Shown: in pieces, positions 1 through 7,939 of the stretch
Layout: the number at the start of each line of letters is the position of its first letter
Position numbering within the stretch: position 1 is the stretch's first letter
Assembly: GCA_052034585.1 (NCBI GenBank)
Contig: JBPOIJ010000139.1
Location: forward strand, 15,356 to 79,355
Length of the DNA stretch: 64,000 bases
Direction: 5' to 3'
Source of the DNA: Xiheimicrobium sp052034585
Lineage (GTDB): Bacteria; Myxococcota; Myxococcia; Myxococcales; Myxococcaceae
Notes under the pieces: generated by a model
The model's input: only the letters and a program-made list of their open reading frames with translations
Databases searched by the model: none
Told to the model about the DNA's origin: nothing
Made by a program: the position numbers and the translations under genes

Positions 1-970
1 GTTGTTCGCGCTTCACCCGGCCTGCCATCTCGCACTCGTCGACCAATCGCTCGACCCGCTGGCGCAGCGCAGACGGCTCCACCGACGCCTGGGCGTGCGC
101 TGGGCTGGCGAGGCCGAGGAGCACCGCCGCGAGCAGCCCGGCGACTGGGAGCACGGGCGCCTTGGGCTTCTTGCGTCGCGGCAGCTGCTCCACCTGGGCG
201 ATCAGATCGAGGCCCTCCTGACGAACTCGGCCATCGATCAAGAGGAGCACGCCCGCCGCCGCTCTCACCGGCTCGAGCAAGGAGAACGCGACGACGAAGA
301 GGGTCGCCAGCCAGGTGCCGTTGTCGAGCGAGGTGAAGCGCGCGACGAAGTTCAGATCGAGGGCGAGCAGCTGCTGCCCGAGCAGAATCGCGAACGCCGT
401 CATCGCGTGGAGGTTGATGAAGAGCACGAGCTGGATCGAGTTGCACCAGCGCAGGAAAGGCGCGGTGTACCGGGCCGCCCCGAGCAGCCGAGAGGTCGTT
501 CCGTACAGCCCGAGCGCGCTGCCCTCTCCCCGCATCGCCCCTGCGAAGATCGCCTGATGCGCGCCCACCAGGAACACCCCGATGCCGAAGGTGAGGAAGA
601 GGATCATCGCGTCGACGAGCAGTTGAATCGCGCCTGCGACGATCAAGCTCGGGGCGCGTTTCAGCGCGGCGACGAGGCTCCCCGAGGCCGTCGGTTCGAC
701 CTGCGCGAGGATCTGCTGCTCGAGGAAGTGGCTGGCCGCTCCCTGTGAGATGCAGCGCAGCACCCAGGCGAAGGTGAGCAAGGCGACGGGCACCAGCAGC
801 GGTCGGCCGCGCGTGATCGCCTCGGCGGTGGTGAAGAACGCGTAGACCAGCACCGCCGCGGCCGGGAGGGTCAGCACCCAGAGCCCCGAAGAGCCGGCAG
901 CCGCCCGGAGCGCGGCGTCGTACAAGGCCAGGGTCGTGCGGGGCCTGAGCTGGAGCGCGTCGACGGCCAT
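1..970 (-). CDS. Multi-pass membrane protein, C-terminus off the window
   Basis: The minus strand is open from an ATG at 970 to the left edge (323 codons, no stop), so the gene is truncated by the window and not broken. The visible part has about seven hydrophobic segments, for example near residues 28-46, 55-72, 102-135 and 270-285, split by short charged loops. After the last helix comes an Ala-His-Ala-Gln stretch and an Arg/Glu-rich helix. The ATG lies 3 bases after the stop of the B-box gene, so it is probably co-transcribed with that gene and the Rho-family gene. I do not recognise the family. The layout resembles myxobacterial membrane proteins that end in a soluble DUF4129-type domain, but that end is not visible. 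Confidence 0.75.
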   Translation of the reverse strand, partial: MAVDALQLRPRTTLALYDAALRAAAGSSGLWVLTLPAAAVLVYAFFTTAEAITRGRPLLVPVALLTFAWVLRCISQGAASHFLEQQILAQVEPTASGSLVAALKRAPSLIVAGAIQLLVDAMILFLTFGIGVFLVGAHQAIFAGAMRGEGSALGLYGTTSRLLGAARYTAPFLRWCNSIQLVLFINLHAMTAFAILLGQQLLALDLNFVARFTSLDNGTWLATLFVVAFSLLEPVRAAAGVLLLIDGRVRQEGLDLIAQVEQLPRRKKPKAPVLPVAGLLAAVLLGLASPAHAQASVEPSALRQRVERLVDECEMAGRVKREQ

Positions 971-973
971 CGG

Positions 974-1279
974 CTAGCTCGCGAGCAACTTCGCCACACC
1001 GTAGAGGGTCCCGAACACCGCCAACACCGCCACCGCCGCGAGGAAGAGCGTGCCGAACGACCAGTCCTTTCGAGCGACGAGCTGACGCGCCTTCGCGAGC
1101 CGTTTTCCGAGGCAGGTGGCGCAGCGGTTGATGCCCTCGAACTGGGTCGTGCACTCGACGCAGATCACGTTGCGGCACTCGACGCAGATGCCGAGTCCGG
1201 CGCGATCGGGGTGGTAGTGACACCGGCCAGAACCGAGGGTCATCTCTCGAGAGTCTAGGGTGCTTGGGCCGTCGAGCAC
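974..1279 (-). CDS. Small B-box-type zinc-finger membrane protein
   Basis: This is a 101-residue protein. Its N-terminal half has a metal-binding pattern C-x2-H-P-D, then CVEC, CVEC and CATC, which is the B-box-like zinc finger often fused to rhomboid or other membrane modules. The C-terminal half is one hydrophobic helix (about residues 76-98), so the finger probably faces the cytoplasm. The GTG at 1279 gives the full frame; an ATG at 1243, just before the first Cys, is an equally possible start. It sits 36 bases after the Rho-family gene and 3 bases before the membrane protein at 1-970, so the three look like one operon. Its function is unknown; B-boxes usually mediate protein contacts. Confidence 0.7.
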   Translation of the reverse strand: MLDGPSTLDSREMTLGSGRCHYHPDRAGLGICVECRNVICVECTTQFEGINRCATCLGKRLAKARQLVARKDWSFGTLFLAAVAVLAVFGTLYGVAKLLAS

Positions 1280-1315
1280 ACGGGTTTCGCGTGCTCCAGG
1301 CGTTCGGCGAGGCCG

Positions 1316-2854
1316 CTAGAGCTCTTCGAGGAACTCGTCGTTGTACGTGTAGCGGGAGAGGCGCTTGATGAGGGCCTCCATCGCCTCGACGGGCTTCACC
1401 GAGAAGAGCATCTGGCGCAGCTTCTTCACCTTCTCGTACTCCTTGAAGACGAAGAGCTTCTCTTCCTTGCGGGTGCCCGACTGGGGAATGTTGATCGCCG
1501 GCCAGATGCGCTTCTCGGCGAGCAAGCGGTCGAGCACGATCTCGCTGTTCCCGGTGCCCTTGAACTCCTCGAAGATCACCTCGTCCATCCGGCTGCCGGT
1601 GTCGATGAGGGCGGTGCCGATGATGGTGAGGGTGCCGGCTTCTTCGGTCGCGCGCGCGGCGCCGAACATGCGCTTGGGCCGCTCGAGGGCGCGGGAATCG
1701 ACGCCGCCGGACATGGTGCGGCCCGAGGAGTCGACTTCCTTGTTGTAGGCGCGGGCGAGGCGGGTGATCGAGTCGAGGAGCACGATCACGTCCTTCCCGT
1801 TCTCGACGAGCCGGCGGGCGCGCTCCATCGCGAGCTCGGCCACCTTGAGGTGCTGTGCCGGTGACTGATCGCTCGAGGAGGCGAGGACCTCGGCCTTGAT
1901 GTTGCGCCGCATGTCGGTCACTTCTTCGGGCCGCTCGTCGATGAGGAGCACCATCACGTGCACCTCGGGGTGATTGGCGAGCACGGCCTGGGCGATCTTC
2001 TGGAGGATGATCGTCTTGCCCGTCTTCGGAGGCGCGGTGATCAGCGCGCGCTGGCCCTTGCCGAGCGGCGCGATCAGATCGAGCACGCGGGTCACCATCT
2101 CGTTGTGCTGGTGCTCGAGCTTGAGCCGGTTGACGGGATCGACGGAGGTCAGATCGTTGAAGTGCGGCGCCCGGGTGGCGGTGTCCATCGGCACGCCGTC
2201 GACGGTCTCGACGCTGACGATGGTGCCCTTGAGGCCCTTCATCTGCGCCTTGGCGGTGAGGTACTGGCCCGGCCGCAGGCGGAGCTTCTGCACGAGGTTC
2301 TTGGGGATCTCGGCGTCGTCGGTGCCCGGGAGCAGGCTGCGCTTGAGCGACCGCAGCATCGCGTTCTGGCCTTTGACGTCGGTGTCGAGCACCCCCTCGA
2401 CGATGGAGGTCGGCGTGGTGACGGGCTGGCCGGTCTGCTGCTGCTGGCGCATCTGGTTCTGCTGCTGCTGCTGCGCCTGCTGCTGGGCGATGCGCTGCTT
2501 GTATTGCTCGAGCTCCTGAGGGGTGAGGAAGATGTTCACCACCTGGCCGTCGGGCTGGATCACCTTGCGGAAGGCCTGGCCGTCATCGGTGAAGAAGACG
2601 GGGTTGCCCTTGCGACGGCGGCGGCGACGGCGGCGACGGCCTTGTCCTGGAAGTCCTGGTTGACCGGGTTGGCCGGGCTGCCCTGGTTGGCCAGCGGCTG
2701 CTGCGTCACCACCACCGTCGGTTGCACCTTCGTCGCCACCTTCGTCGGGGCCTTCGTCGTCTCCACCGTCATCGCCATCGTCTCCACCGCCTGCGGGAGG
2801 GGTGGGGGGCGTCGGATCGTTCGGGTCGGTCGGTTGATCGTGTTCGTCGTGCAT
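1316..2854 (-). CDS. rho: Transcription termination factor Rho-family ATPase (divergent N-terminus)
   Basis: This 512-residue protein belongs to the hexameric RNA helicase Rho family. The C-terminal ATPase core is well conserved: Walker A APPKTGKT near residue 275, Walker B VIVLLDSITRLARAYN near 353, a Q-loop SSGRTMSGGVD, and the R-loop segment FEEFKGTGN. The first 160 residues are unlike classical Rho. The helical Rho_N domain is absent and replaced by an Asp/Gly acidic tract, GQP repeats, nine consecutive Arg, and Gln-rich runs. The cold-shock-like RNA-binding domain (about 150-225) is recognisable, but where classical Rho has an aromatic GYGFLR motif it reads GQNAMLRS. It may be the cell's only Rho, with lineage-specific changes, or a second paralogue; the window cannot decide. 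The ATG at 2854 lacks a strong Shine-Dalgarno sequence. Confidence 0.9.
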   Translation of the reverse strand: MHDEHDQPTDPNDPTPPTPPAGGGDDGDDGGDDEGPDEGGDEGATDGGGDAAAAGQPGQPGQPGQPGLPGQGRRRRRRRRRKGNPVFFTDDGQAFRKVIQPDGQVVNIFLTPQELEQYKQRIAQQQAQQQQQNQMRQQQQTGQPVTTPTSIVEGVLDTDVKGQNAMLRSLKRSLLPGTDDAEIPKNLVQKLRLRPGQYLTAKAQMKGLKGTIVSVETVDGVPMDTATRAPHFNDLTSVDPVNRLKLEHQHNEMVTRVLDLIAPLGKGQRALITAPPKTGKTIILQKIAQAVLANHPEVHVMVLLIDERPEEVTDMRRNIKAEVLASSSDQSPAQHLKVAELAMERARRLVENGKDVIVLLDSITRLARAYNKEVDSSGRTMSGGVDSRALERPKRMFGAARATEEAGTLTIIGTALIDTGSRMDEVIFEEFKGTGNSEIVLDRLLAEKRIWPAINIPQSGTRKEEKLFVFKEYEKVKKLRQMLFSVKPVEAMEALIKRLSRYTYNDEFLEEL

Positions 2855-3173
2855 GACGTCGTCTCACGCCTGGGACGAGTGGCCCCAGAGCGCGTCCTGC
2901 TTCGGTGATGGGGCAGGGTCCGTTGCTGCTGCCACCGGGTGGTTCACCGTGAGGTTGGCCACCGATCGATGCGACCCTGAATCGCCCCGGGACCGTCATT
3001 CGACCGGCCCAAACGAGGTGACTGAGGCGTCGTAGCAGAGTCGTTCGCGTGCTGCACGGACTTCTCTGACGTGGGTGTCAGGGCGGGCGTGTCACTTCCT
3101 CTGGGGCGCTGACCGCGGCTGCCTGCGAAGGGTGAGGGTTGCCCGCGGCGCAGGTCTTGCTCACGCCGCCGGC
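2855..3173. other. Divergent intergenic region without a gene
   Basis: These 319 bases separate the minus-strand Rho-family gene from the plus-strand membrane protein at 3174 and should hold promoters for both. I see no convincing protein gene or RNA gene here. The one clear small structure is an inverted repeat CTGAC/GTCAG at 3066-3081 with a 6-base spacer, in the leader of the plus-strand gene. No good -35/-10 pair stands out. Confidence 0.4.
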
Positions 3174-3890
3174 ATGATCTTCACCTTGTTCATGCTGGCC
3201 GCGACGCCGGCTGAGCCCTCGACTCCGAGCGAACCGCGAGCGACCGAAGCGACGAGCTTCTCCTTCGAAGAGAGCGCCGCCGCCGACTCCGCCTCTGCGA
3301 CGCCGGGCACGAGGGTGACGGAGACGAAGCGGGTGGGCACGGCGCGCGTCGAGACGACGCGGTTCGAAGCCACGCGGGTGTCGCTCCTCGCGGAGGATCC
3401 TGGCTCGGCGGTGGTGCGAAGCGTCGTCTCGGGCGTGGTGACTGGCGGGCTGAGCTTCGCCGGTTCGCTCGCGGTGCTCCTCGTTCCGCTCGAGGTCGCC
3501 AGGCTCGCGGTGGGTGCCGTCGGAGTCGGCGCTGGGCTGGTCGAGCTCTTCTTCGTGGGGCTGCCGGTCTGGCTCGCGACCTCGACGTTGGTGACGGCGG
3601 CGGTGGCCGTCGTGCTCGGGGTGGCGATGACGGGCCTGGCCAGCGCCGGGATCGATCGCCGCGTCCTCGGGCAGCGCACGGCGGCTGGGCCTGCTGGCGT
3701 CACTGCGGCGGTCATCACGATCGCGGCCTTCGCCCTCGCCGGAGCGATCGGGTTGGCCGGCATTCCCTTCGTGCTCGCGGCCGCGATCGGCGGAGTGGGC
3801 GTGGTGGCGGGCGCGGTGGTGCCGCTGATCTTCGCGGCCTCGACTCCAGCTGCCGGACCCGAGCCGTCGATTCCCGTGGTGCGCTTCTGA
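3174..3890 (+). CDS. Ala/Gly/Val-rich membrane protein of unknown function
   Basis: This predicted 238-residue protein begins at an ATG directly followed by a short hydrophobic N-terminus (MIFTLFMLAATPAEPS), which looks like a signal sequence. Residues 16-80 are Ser/Thr/Glu/Ala-rich and probably disordered. From about residue 82 there are four or more hydrophobic segments rich in Ala, Gly and Val. An upstream GTG would add 33 residues of arginine-rich sequence that does not look like protein, so the internal ATG was chosen. No family is recognised. An opposite-strand frame over the same bases is also open, but its composition is Arg/Pro/His-rich and not credible. Confidence 0.55.
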   Translation: MIFTLFMLAATPAEPSTPSEPRATEATSFSFEESAAADSASATPGTRVTETKRVGTARVETTRFEATRVSLLAEDPGSAVVRSVVSGVVTGGLSFAGSLAVLLVPLEVARLAVGAVGVGAGLVELFFVGLPVWLATSTLVTAAVAVVLGVAMTGLASAGIDRRVLGQRTAAGPAGVTAAVITIAAFALAGAIGLAGIPFVLAAAIGGVGVVAGAVVPLIFAASTPAAGPEPSIPVVRF

Positions 3891-3947
3891 GCAGGAAATC
3901 GAGTGACGGCTCGCCCGTGAATGTGCTGAGGCGTCGTCCGCCGAGGG

Positions 3948-4874
3948 ATGGAGCGGAACGTGAGCGAGGCGCAGTCGACCATTCAGTGCGAGGGGTGTCG
4001 GGCGGTGCTCACGCTCCCAGGTGCCGAGCGCGCCCAGGTCTGTCCATACTGCGCAAGTCCGAACGTCGTCGCGGCGCAGCAGCGCTCGGAGCAGCCCGCC
4101 TTCTGTCTCCCCCACGCCCAGGGCGAGGTGCTCGCGCGGCGATCGCTCGCCGACTGGCAACGCAGGCTCGGCTTCTTTCGTCACCCGGGCGTCCGCAAGG
4201 CCACCCTCGAGGCGTTCAAGGGCGTCTACCTGCCCGCGGTGCTCTACAGCGCGACTGGGAGGACGAAGTACTCGGCGTCGATCGGCGAAGAGTACTACGT
4301 GACCGAGACGTACACGGTGACGGTCAACGGGCGCACCGAGACCCGCACCCGCCAGGTGAAGAAGCACGAGTGGGTGCCGCTGTCGGGCGAGTACCACTCG
4401 TACGCCTCCGACATCATCGTGAGCGCGAGCAGCGGCATTCCGAACGAGGAGCTCGAGGCGGTCGAGCCGTTCGATCTGCGCGGGCTGCGACGCTACTCGC
4501 CGGGGTTGGTGGCAGGGTGGGGGGTCGAGGCGCCGACGCGGAAGACCGACGACTGCATTCAGCTCGCGCGCGGTGAGTTCGTCAAAGAGGTCGGGTCGCG
4601 GCTGTCGGGCTTCATGCCTGGAGACACCCACTCCGACTTGAACCACCACAGCACCGTCGAGGCCGAGAGCGCCGAGCCCTTGCTCGTGCCGCTGTGGGTG
4701 CTCGCGCTCAAGTACGACGACGCGAAGCCGGCGCTGCGAGTGTTGATCAACGGGCAGACTGGCAAGACGTGGGCGAAGGTGCCGTGGTCGTGGCCGCGAA
4801 TCATCGGCGCGATCGTCATCGGGCTTGCTGCCATCGTCGGCATCGCGCTCGCGATCTGGAGCCAGCAGCGATGA
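3948..4874 (+). CDS. Zinc-ribbon protein with C-terminal membrane anchor (paralogue 1)
   Basis: This 308-residue protein starts with a zinc ribbon of the pattern C-x2-C-x15-C-x2-C (residues 14-36, IQCEGCRAVL and CPYCASPN). A soluble middle part follows, with a Trp/Tyr-rich segment, and one hydrophobic helix at the extreme C-terminus (about 282-302). A tail-anchored protein with its ribbon in the cytoplasm is likely. The next gene starts inside its stop codon (ATGA), and that protein has the same plan and local similarity (LxxWLxxxGFFxPG-like and VEPFDL/LEPLEAV-like segments), so the two are tandem paralogues. Function unknown. Confidence 0.75.
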   Translation: MERNVSEAQSTIQCEGCRAVLTLPGAERAQVCPYCASPNVVAAQQRSEQPAFCLPHAQGEVLARRSLADWQRRLGFFRHPGVRKATLEAFKGVYLPAVLYSATGRTKYSASIGEEYYVTETYTVTVNGRTETRTRQVKKHEWVPLSGEYHSYASDIIVSASSGIPNEELEAVEPFDLRGLRRYSPGLVAGWGVEAPTRKTDDCIQLARGEFVKEVGSRLSGFMPGDTHSDLNHHSTVEAESAEPLLVPLWVLALKYDDAKPALRVLINGQTGKTWAKVPWSWPRIIGAIVIGLAAIVGIALAIWSQQR

Positions 4875-5815
4875 AGTGCGCTCGCTGCCAGGCGCAGCTC
4901 GAGGCCGGCGACATTCGCTGCCCGGTGTGTGGGCTGGCGACCCCGGAGAGCGCCGACGGAGCGCCTCCGACGCGGCAGATTCACCGCTGCTCCGAGTGCA
5001 ACGCCGCCGTCGCCTATTCCGCTCAACACCAGAACCCGGTCTGTGGCTTCTGCGGCGCGGTGATGCGTGTCGAGGAGCCGGTCGATCCCGTCGAGCGGCC
5101 CGAGGCGAGGGTGGCGATGTCGGTGAGCCGCGACGCCGCGAAGGAGTCGTTGCGCGGCTGGCTCTCGAAGCGCGGCTTCTTCGCGCCGGGTGATCTGGCC
5201 TCGGCTTCGACGATCGACGCCGTGCACCCGCTCTGGTGGGCCGCCTGGGTCTGCGACGTCGACGCGACGGTGAGCTGGACGGCCGACTCCAATGCCGGCA
5301 GCAAGCGGAGCGACTGGGCGCCTCACTCGGGCACCGAGCGGCGGCGCTGGAAGAACCTGCTCGTCTCTGCGTCGCGCGGCTTGAGCCTCGACGAGACCTT
5401 CAAGCTCTCGGAGCACTACCGGTTGGAACCCCTCGAGGCGGTGCCCGAGGGCGATTCGGAAGTGGAGCAATTCGACGTGCAGCGCTCCGCGGCGCGCAAG
5501 ACGGTGGCGTCGGCGATCGAGCACCAGGCGGTCGCCGAGGTGCAGCAGGGCTCGATTCCCGGCAACCGGTTCCGCAAGGTGCGCGCGCACCCGATGATGG
5601 TGGGGCTGTCGACGCGTCGGCTTGGACTCCCAGCGTGGGTGGTGACGTACCGTTTCGATGGGCGGCCGTATCGTGCGGTGGTGCACGGGCAGAACGCCGG
5701 CGTGGTGATCGGGACGAGCCCGATCTCGTACCTGAAGGTCGCGGCCGTCGTGGCGGGGGCCATCGCGGCCCTCGGTCTCATCGGCGGGCTGATCTGGTTC
5801 TTCGCCAACCGCTGA
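4871..5815 (+). CDS. Double zinc-ribbon protein with C-terminal membrane anchor (paralogue 2)
   Basis: This is a 314-residue protein whose ATG overlaps the previous stop by four bases, so translation is probably coupled. It opens with two zinc ribbons: CARC...CPVC at residues 3-20 and CSEC...CGFC at about 39-60. It ends with a hydrophobic helix at about 288-308, followed by Asn-Arg. The central part is rich in Trp (PLWWAAWVCDVD) and resembles the protein encoded just upstream. These features suggest a tail-anchored pair, perhaps a heteromer. I do not recognise a named family beyond zinc ribbon. Confidence 0.75.
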   Translation: MKCARCQAQLEAGDIRCPVCGLATPESADGAPPTRQIHRCSECNAAVAYSAQHQNPVCGFCGAVMRVEEPVDPVERPEARVAMSVSRDAAKESLRGWLSKRGFFAPGDLASASTIDAVHPLWWAAWVCDVDATVSWTADSNAGSKRSDWAPHSGTERRRWKNLLVSASRGLSLDETFKLSEHYRLEPLEAVPEGDSEVEQFDVQRSAARKTVASAIEHQAVAEVQQGSIPGNRFRKVRAHPMMVGLSTRRLGLPAWVVTYRFDGRPYRAVVHGQNAGVVIGTSPISYLKVAAVVAGAIAALGLIGGLIWFFANR

Positions 5816-5818
5816 AGC

Positions 5819-7888
5819 TCACCGCTGCTCGATCGTCGCGCGTGGGAGCTGCCTGGCGAGCGCCTCGAGCTGTTCGGGCCCAAGTCCACTCACCACGACG
5901 CGCTTCCAGATCGACGGCTCGAGGCCGGCGATGACGGCGGGGAACACCTCCTCAGACGGGTGGTCGACCGGCGTCGACTCGAGCTCCAGCAGCCCACCAG
6001 CCTTCGAGGTGCACCGGTAGGTGTGGAAGTCGAGGACCACCGACAGCGTCTTCGTCGTCCGCTTCACCGCGAGGGCGAAGTGCCGCTTCGTCTCGTAGGC
6101 CTGAACGGCGAGCTCGATTCGCTCGAGCTGGCCGGCGAGTGGACTCGTCCAGAAATCGGAGAGCGCCTCGGGGTCGCTGGTGGCTTCGGTTCCGAGGCGA
6201 AGGGTGCGCAGTCGCGGGAAGGCCTTGCCGGTGAGGAGTGACTGCCACGCCCGCTGGGCCACTTCGTCCCTGTTTTCCTTCGTACCTCCGATCGGGAGCC
6301 AGTCGACGTGGAGGGACTCGAGCAAACGACCTTCGCCAGGGCTCGCCGCCAGCTCGTCGAGGACCAGGTAGATGACGTCGGTGAGGATCCGAAGGTGCCG
6401 TGCGTTCGGTTGGAGCAGCAGCGAGGTGCCGCGTTCGTTGGTGCCGCCGGAGCTCATCGAGAGTTCCCGCACGGTCGTCCACGCGGGGTGATTCCGAGCC
6501 GCCGCGATCGCCTTGCCCTGTGGCCGGATGTGCGCGCGGAAGAGGAAGCCCTTCTCGAACTCGAGCTGCTTCGTCTGGAGCACGTCGTAGAGCGGCCCCA
6601 CCCAGGCCTTCACGTGGGTCTTCAGCAGCGCGGCCTCCTGGCGTGCCTCAGTCGGGGTGAGCGGCTCGCCACGCGCGCGCTTGAACTGGAGCATCATGAA
6701 CTCGCCACGCGGGTCGCCGGCCTCGAGCAAGGCGTCGGCGTAGACCTGCCGAACGCCGTCATCGTCAGGGCTCGCGTAGACGGCGGCGAGCAGATCCTCG
6801 AGGGTCTTTCCACTCGCGGTCGGCTTCTTCGGTTCCGGCGCAGCGATCTTCGGCACCAGGGCCTCGAGCGCGCGGACGTCGGCGGTGGGAACGGTCGCGA
6901 AGCGCTGCTTCAGGGTGGTGACGAGCGTGGAGAGCCGCCGCTCCATCGCCTCGCCCATCTTCGTTCGGCCGAAGGTGGCCTGGTAGTCCTTCGCGACCTG
7001 CGCGACGGCGTCGAGCGTGCGTGGATCCGCGTGTCGATCGCCGAGGAACTCGTAGAGCGCGCCCCAGAACTCGCGTGAAGACTGGGCCGTGAACGGCGGA
7101 GTGACGATGAAGCGGGCGAGGGCGGCCGCGATGCGCGGGTCCGGCGGCTGGCGCTCGAGCTGGAGAATGCGGGCGAGCGAGTCGGCGAACTTCCCTTCGG
7201 TGAGCGTCGCGAGGACCGCGGTGAGGTTCGTCACCGTCTTGCGGCCGAGGGGCCATTCTCCGGTGGGGAGCTGCGTCTCCACTCGCTCGATCAACGCGGC
7301 GAGCTCGGGTGCGCGCGTCTGGGCCCACCACTCGAGCAGTGCGGGGAGTGCCTCGGCCCAGCGTTTCCCTTCGAGGAGGCGCCGCACGTCCTTCGGCGCT
7401 TCACTCCCTGTCGAGGGGGCTCTCGGAGGCGGGGACGGTGGAGGTGCGGCCGGCTGCTTCTTCGCGCTCGGCGGCGGCGGTTTCGTTGGCGCCGGACTGG
7501 AGTCGAACAGCATCGCCACGTCGGCTTCGGTGAGCGCCCTGGGCGTCTGGAGCGACATGCCGAGCGCGCCCTTCGTCGCCGAGATGCCAGTGTCGGAGGT
7601 GAAGCGGATCTTCGATCGCAGCGCGCTGACGTCGGTCACTGGCGTGGTGTTGGCCTTCGCCTTCCACGCCTTCCCATCGTGCTTGGGCGAGTCGAGCACG
7701 GCGACGAGCCAGAGCCGCTCGTCTGGCGGCCGAACGGTGACGAGGAAGAGCCGGCCTCCGCTGCGCAACGGCTCGAGCGCCTTGTTCCCGCTGACGTACC
7801 GATCCATCGGCAGGACATCGCCGGGCTTGGCGGCTTTCGACTGCTCTTCGAAGACGGCTTTCGAGACGATCGCGAGGAGGTCGGCCAT
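5819..7888 (-). CDS. TIGR02996-domain protein, large
   Basis: This 689-residue protein carries a TIGR02996-type domain at about residues 363-400, with the hallmark pattern LLAAVYASPDDD, VYADALLEAGDPRGEF. This short domain is common in myxobacteria and planctomycetes and usually precedes Leu-rich repeat-like sequence. Here the segment after it (about 450-689) has scattered L-x-x-L-x-L strands consistent with degenerate LRRs. The first 120 residues form a separate region, followed by a Pro/Ala/Lys-rich linker and a helical middle. There is no signal peptide, so it is likely cytoplasmic. Two more TIGR02996 proteins lie in this window (17483-18838 and 40462-41331). The role is unknown. Confidence 0.8.
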   Translation of the reverse strand: MADLLAIVSKAVFEEQSKAAKPGDVLPMDRYVSGNKALEPLRSGGRLFLVTVRPPDERLWLVAVLDSPKHDGKAWKAKANTTPVTDVSALRSKIRFTSDTGISATKGALGMSLQTPRALTEADVAMLFDSSPAPTKPPPPSAKKQPAAPPPSPPPRAPSTGSEAPKDVRRLLEGKRWAEALPALLEWWAQTRAPELAALIERVETQLPTGEWPLGRKTVTNLTAVLATLTEGKFADSLARILQLERQPPDPRIAAALARFIVTPPFTAQSSREFWGALYEFLGDRHADPRTLDAVAQVAKDYQATFGRTKMGEAMERRLSTLVTTLKQRFATVPTADVRALEALVPKIAAPEPKKPTASGKTLEDLLAAVYASPDDDGVRQVYADALLEAGDPRGEFMMLQFKRARGEPLTPTEARQEAALLKTHVKAWVGPLYDVLQTKQLEFEKGFLFRAHIRPQGKAIAAARNHPAWTTVRELSMSSGGTNERGTSLLLQPNARHLRILTDVIYLVLDELAASPGEGRLLESLHVDWLPIGGTKENRDEVAQRAWQSLLTGKAFPRLRTLRLGTEATSDPEALSDFWTSPLAGQLERIELAVQAYETKRHFALAVKRTTKTLSVVLDFHTYRCTSKAGGLLELESTPVDHPSEEVFPAVIAGLEPSIWKRVVVSGLGPEQLEALARQLPRATIEQR

Positions 7889-7939
7889 GCGAAATCCTCG
7901 CTCAGCCGGCCGATCGGGCGAACGAGATTCGTCAGCGGC

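Noticed and set aside
2..748. A 248-codon plus-strand open frame at the left edge
   Set aside because: The minus strand here encodes a hydrophobic multi-pass protein in an uninterrupted frame, linked to the upstream operon. The plus-strand product is Arg/Glu/His-rich with no motif.
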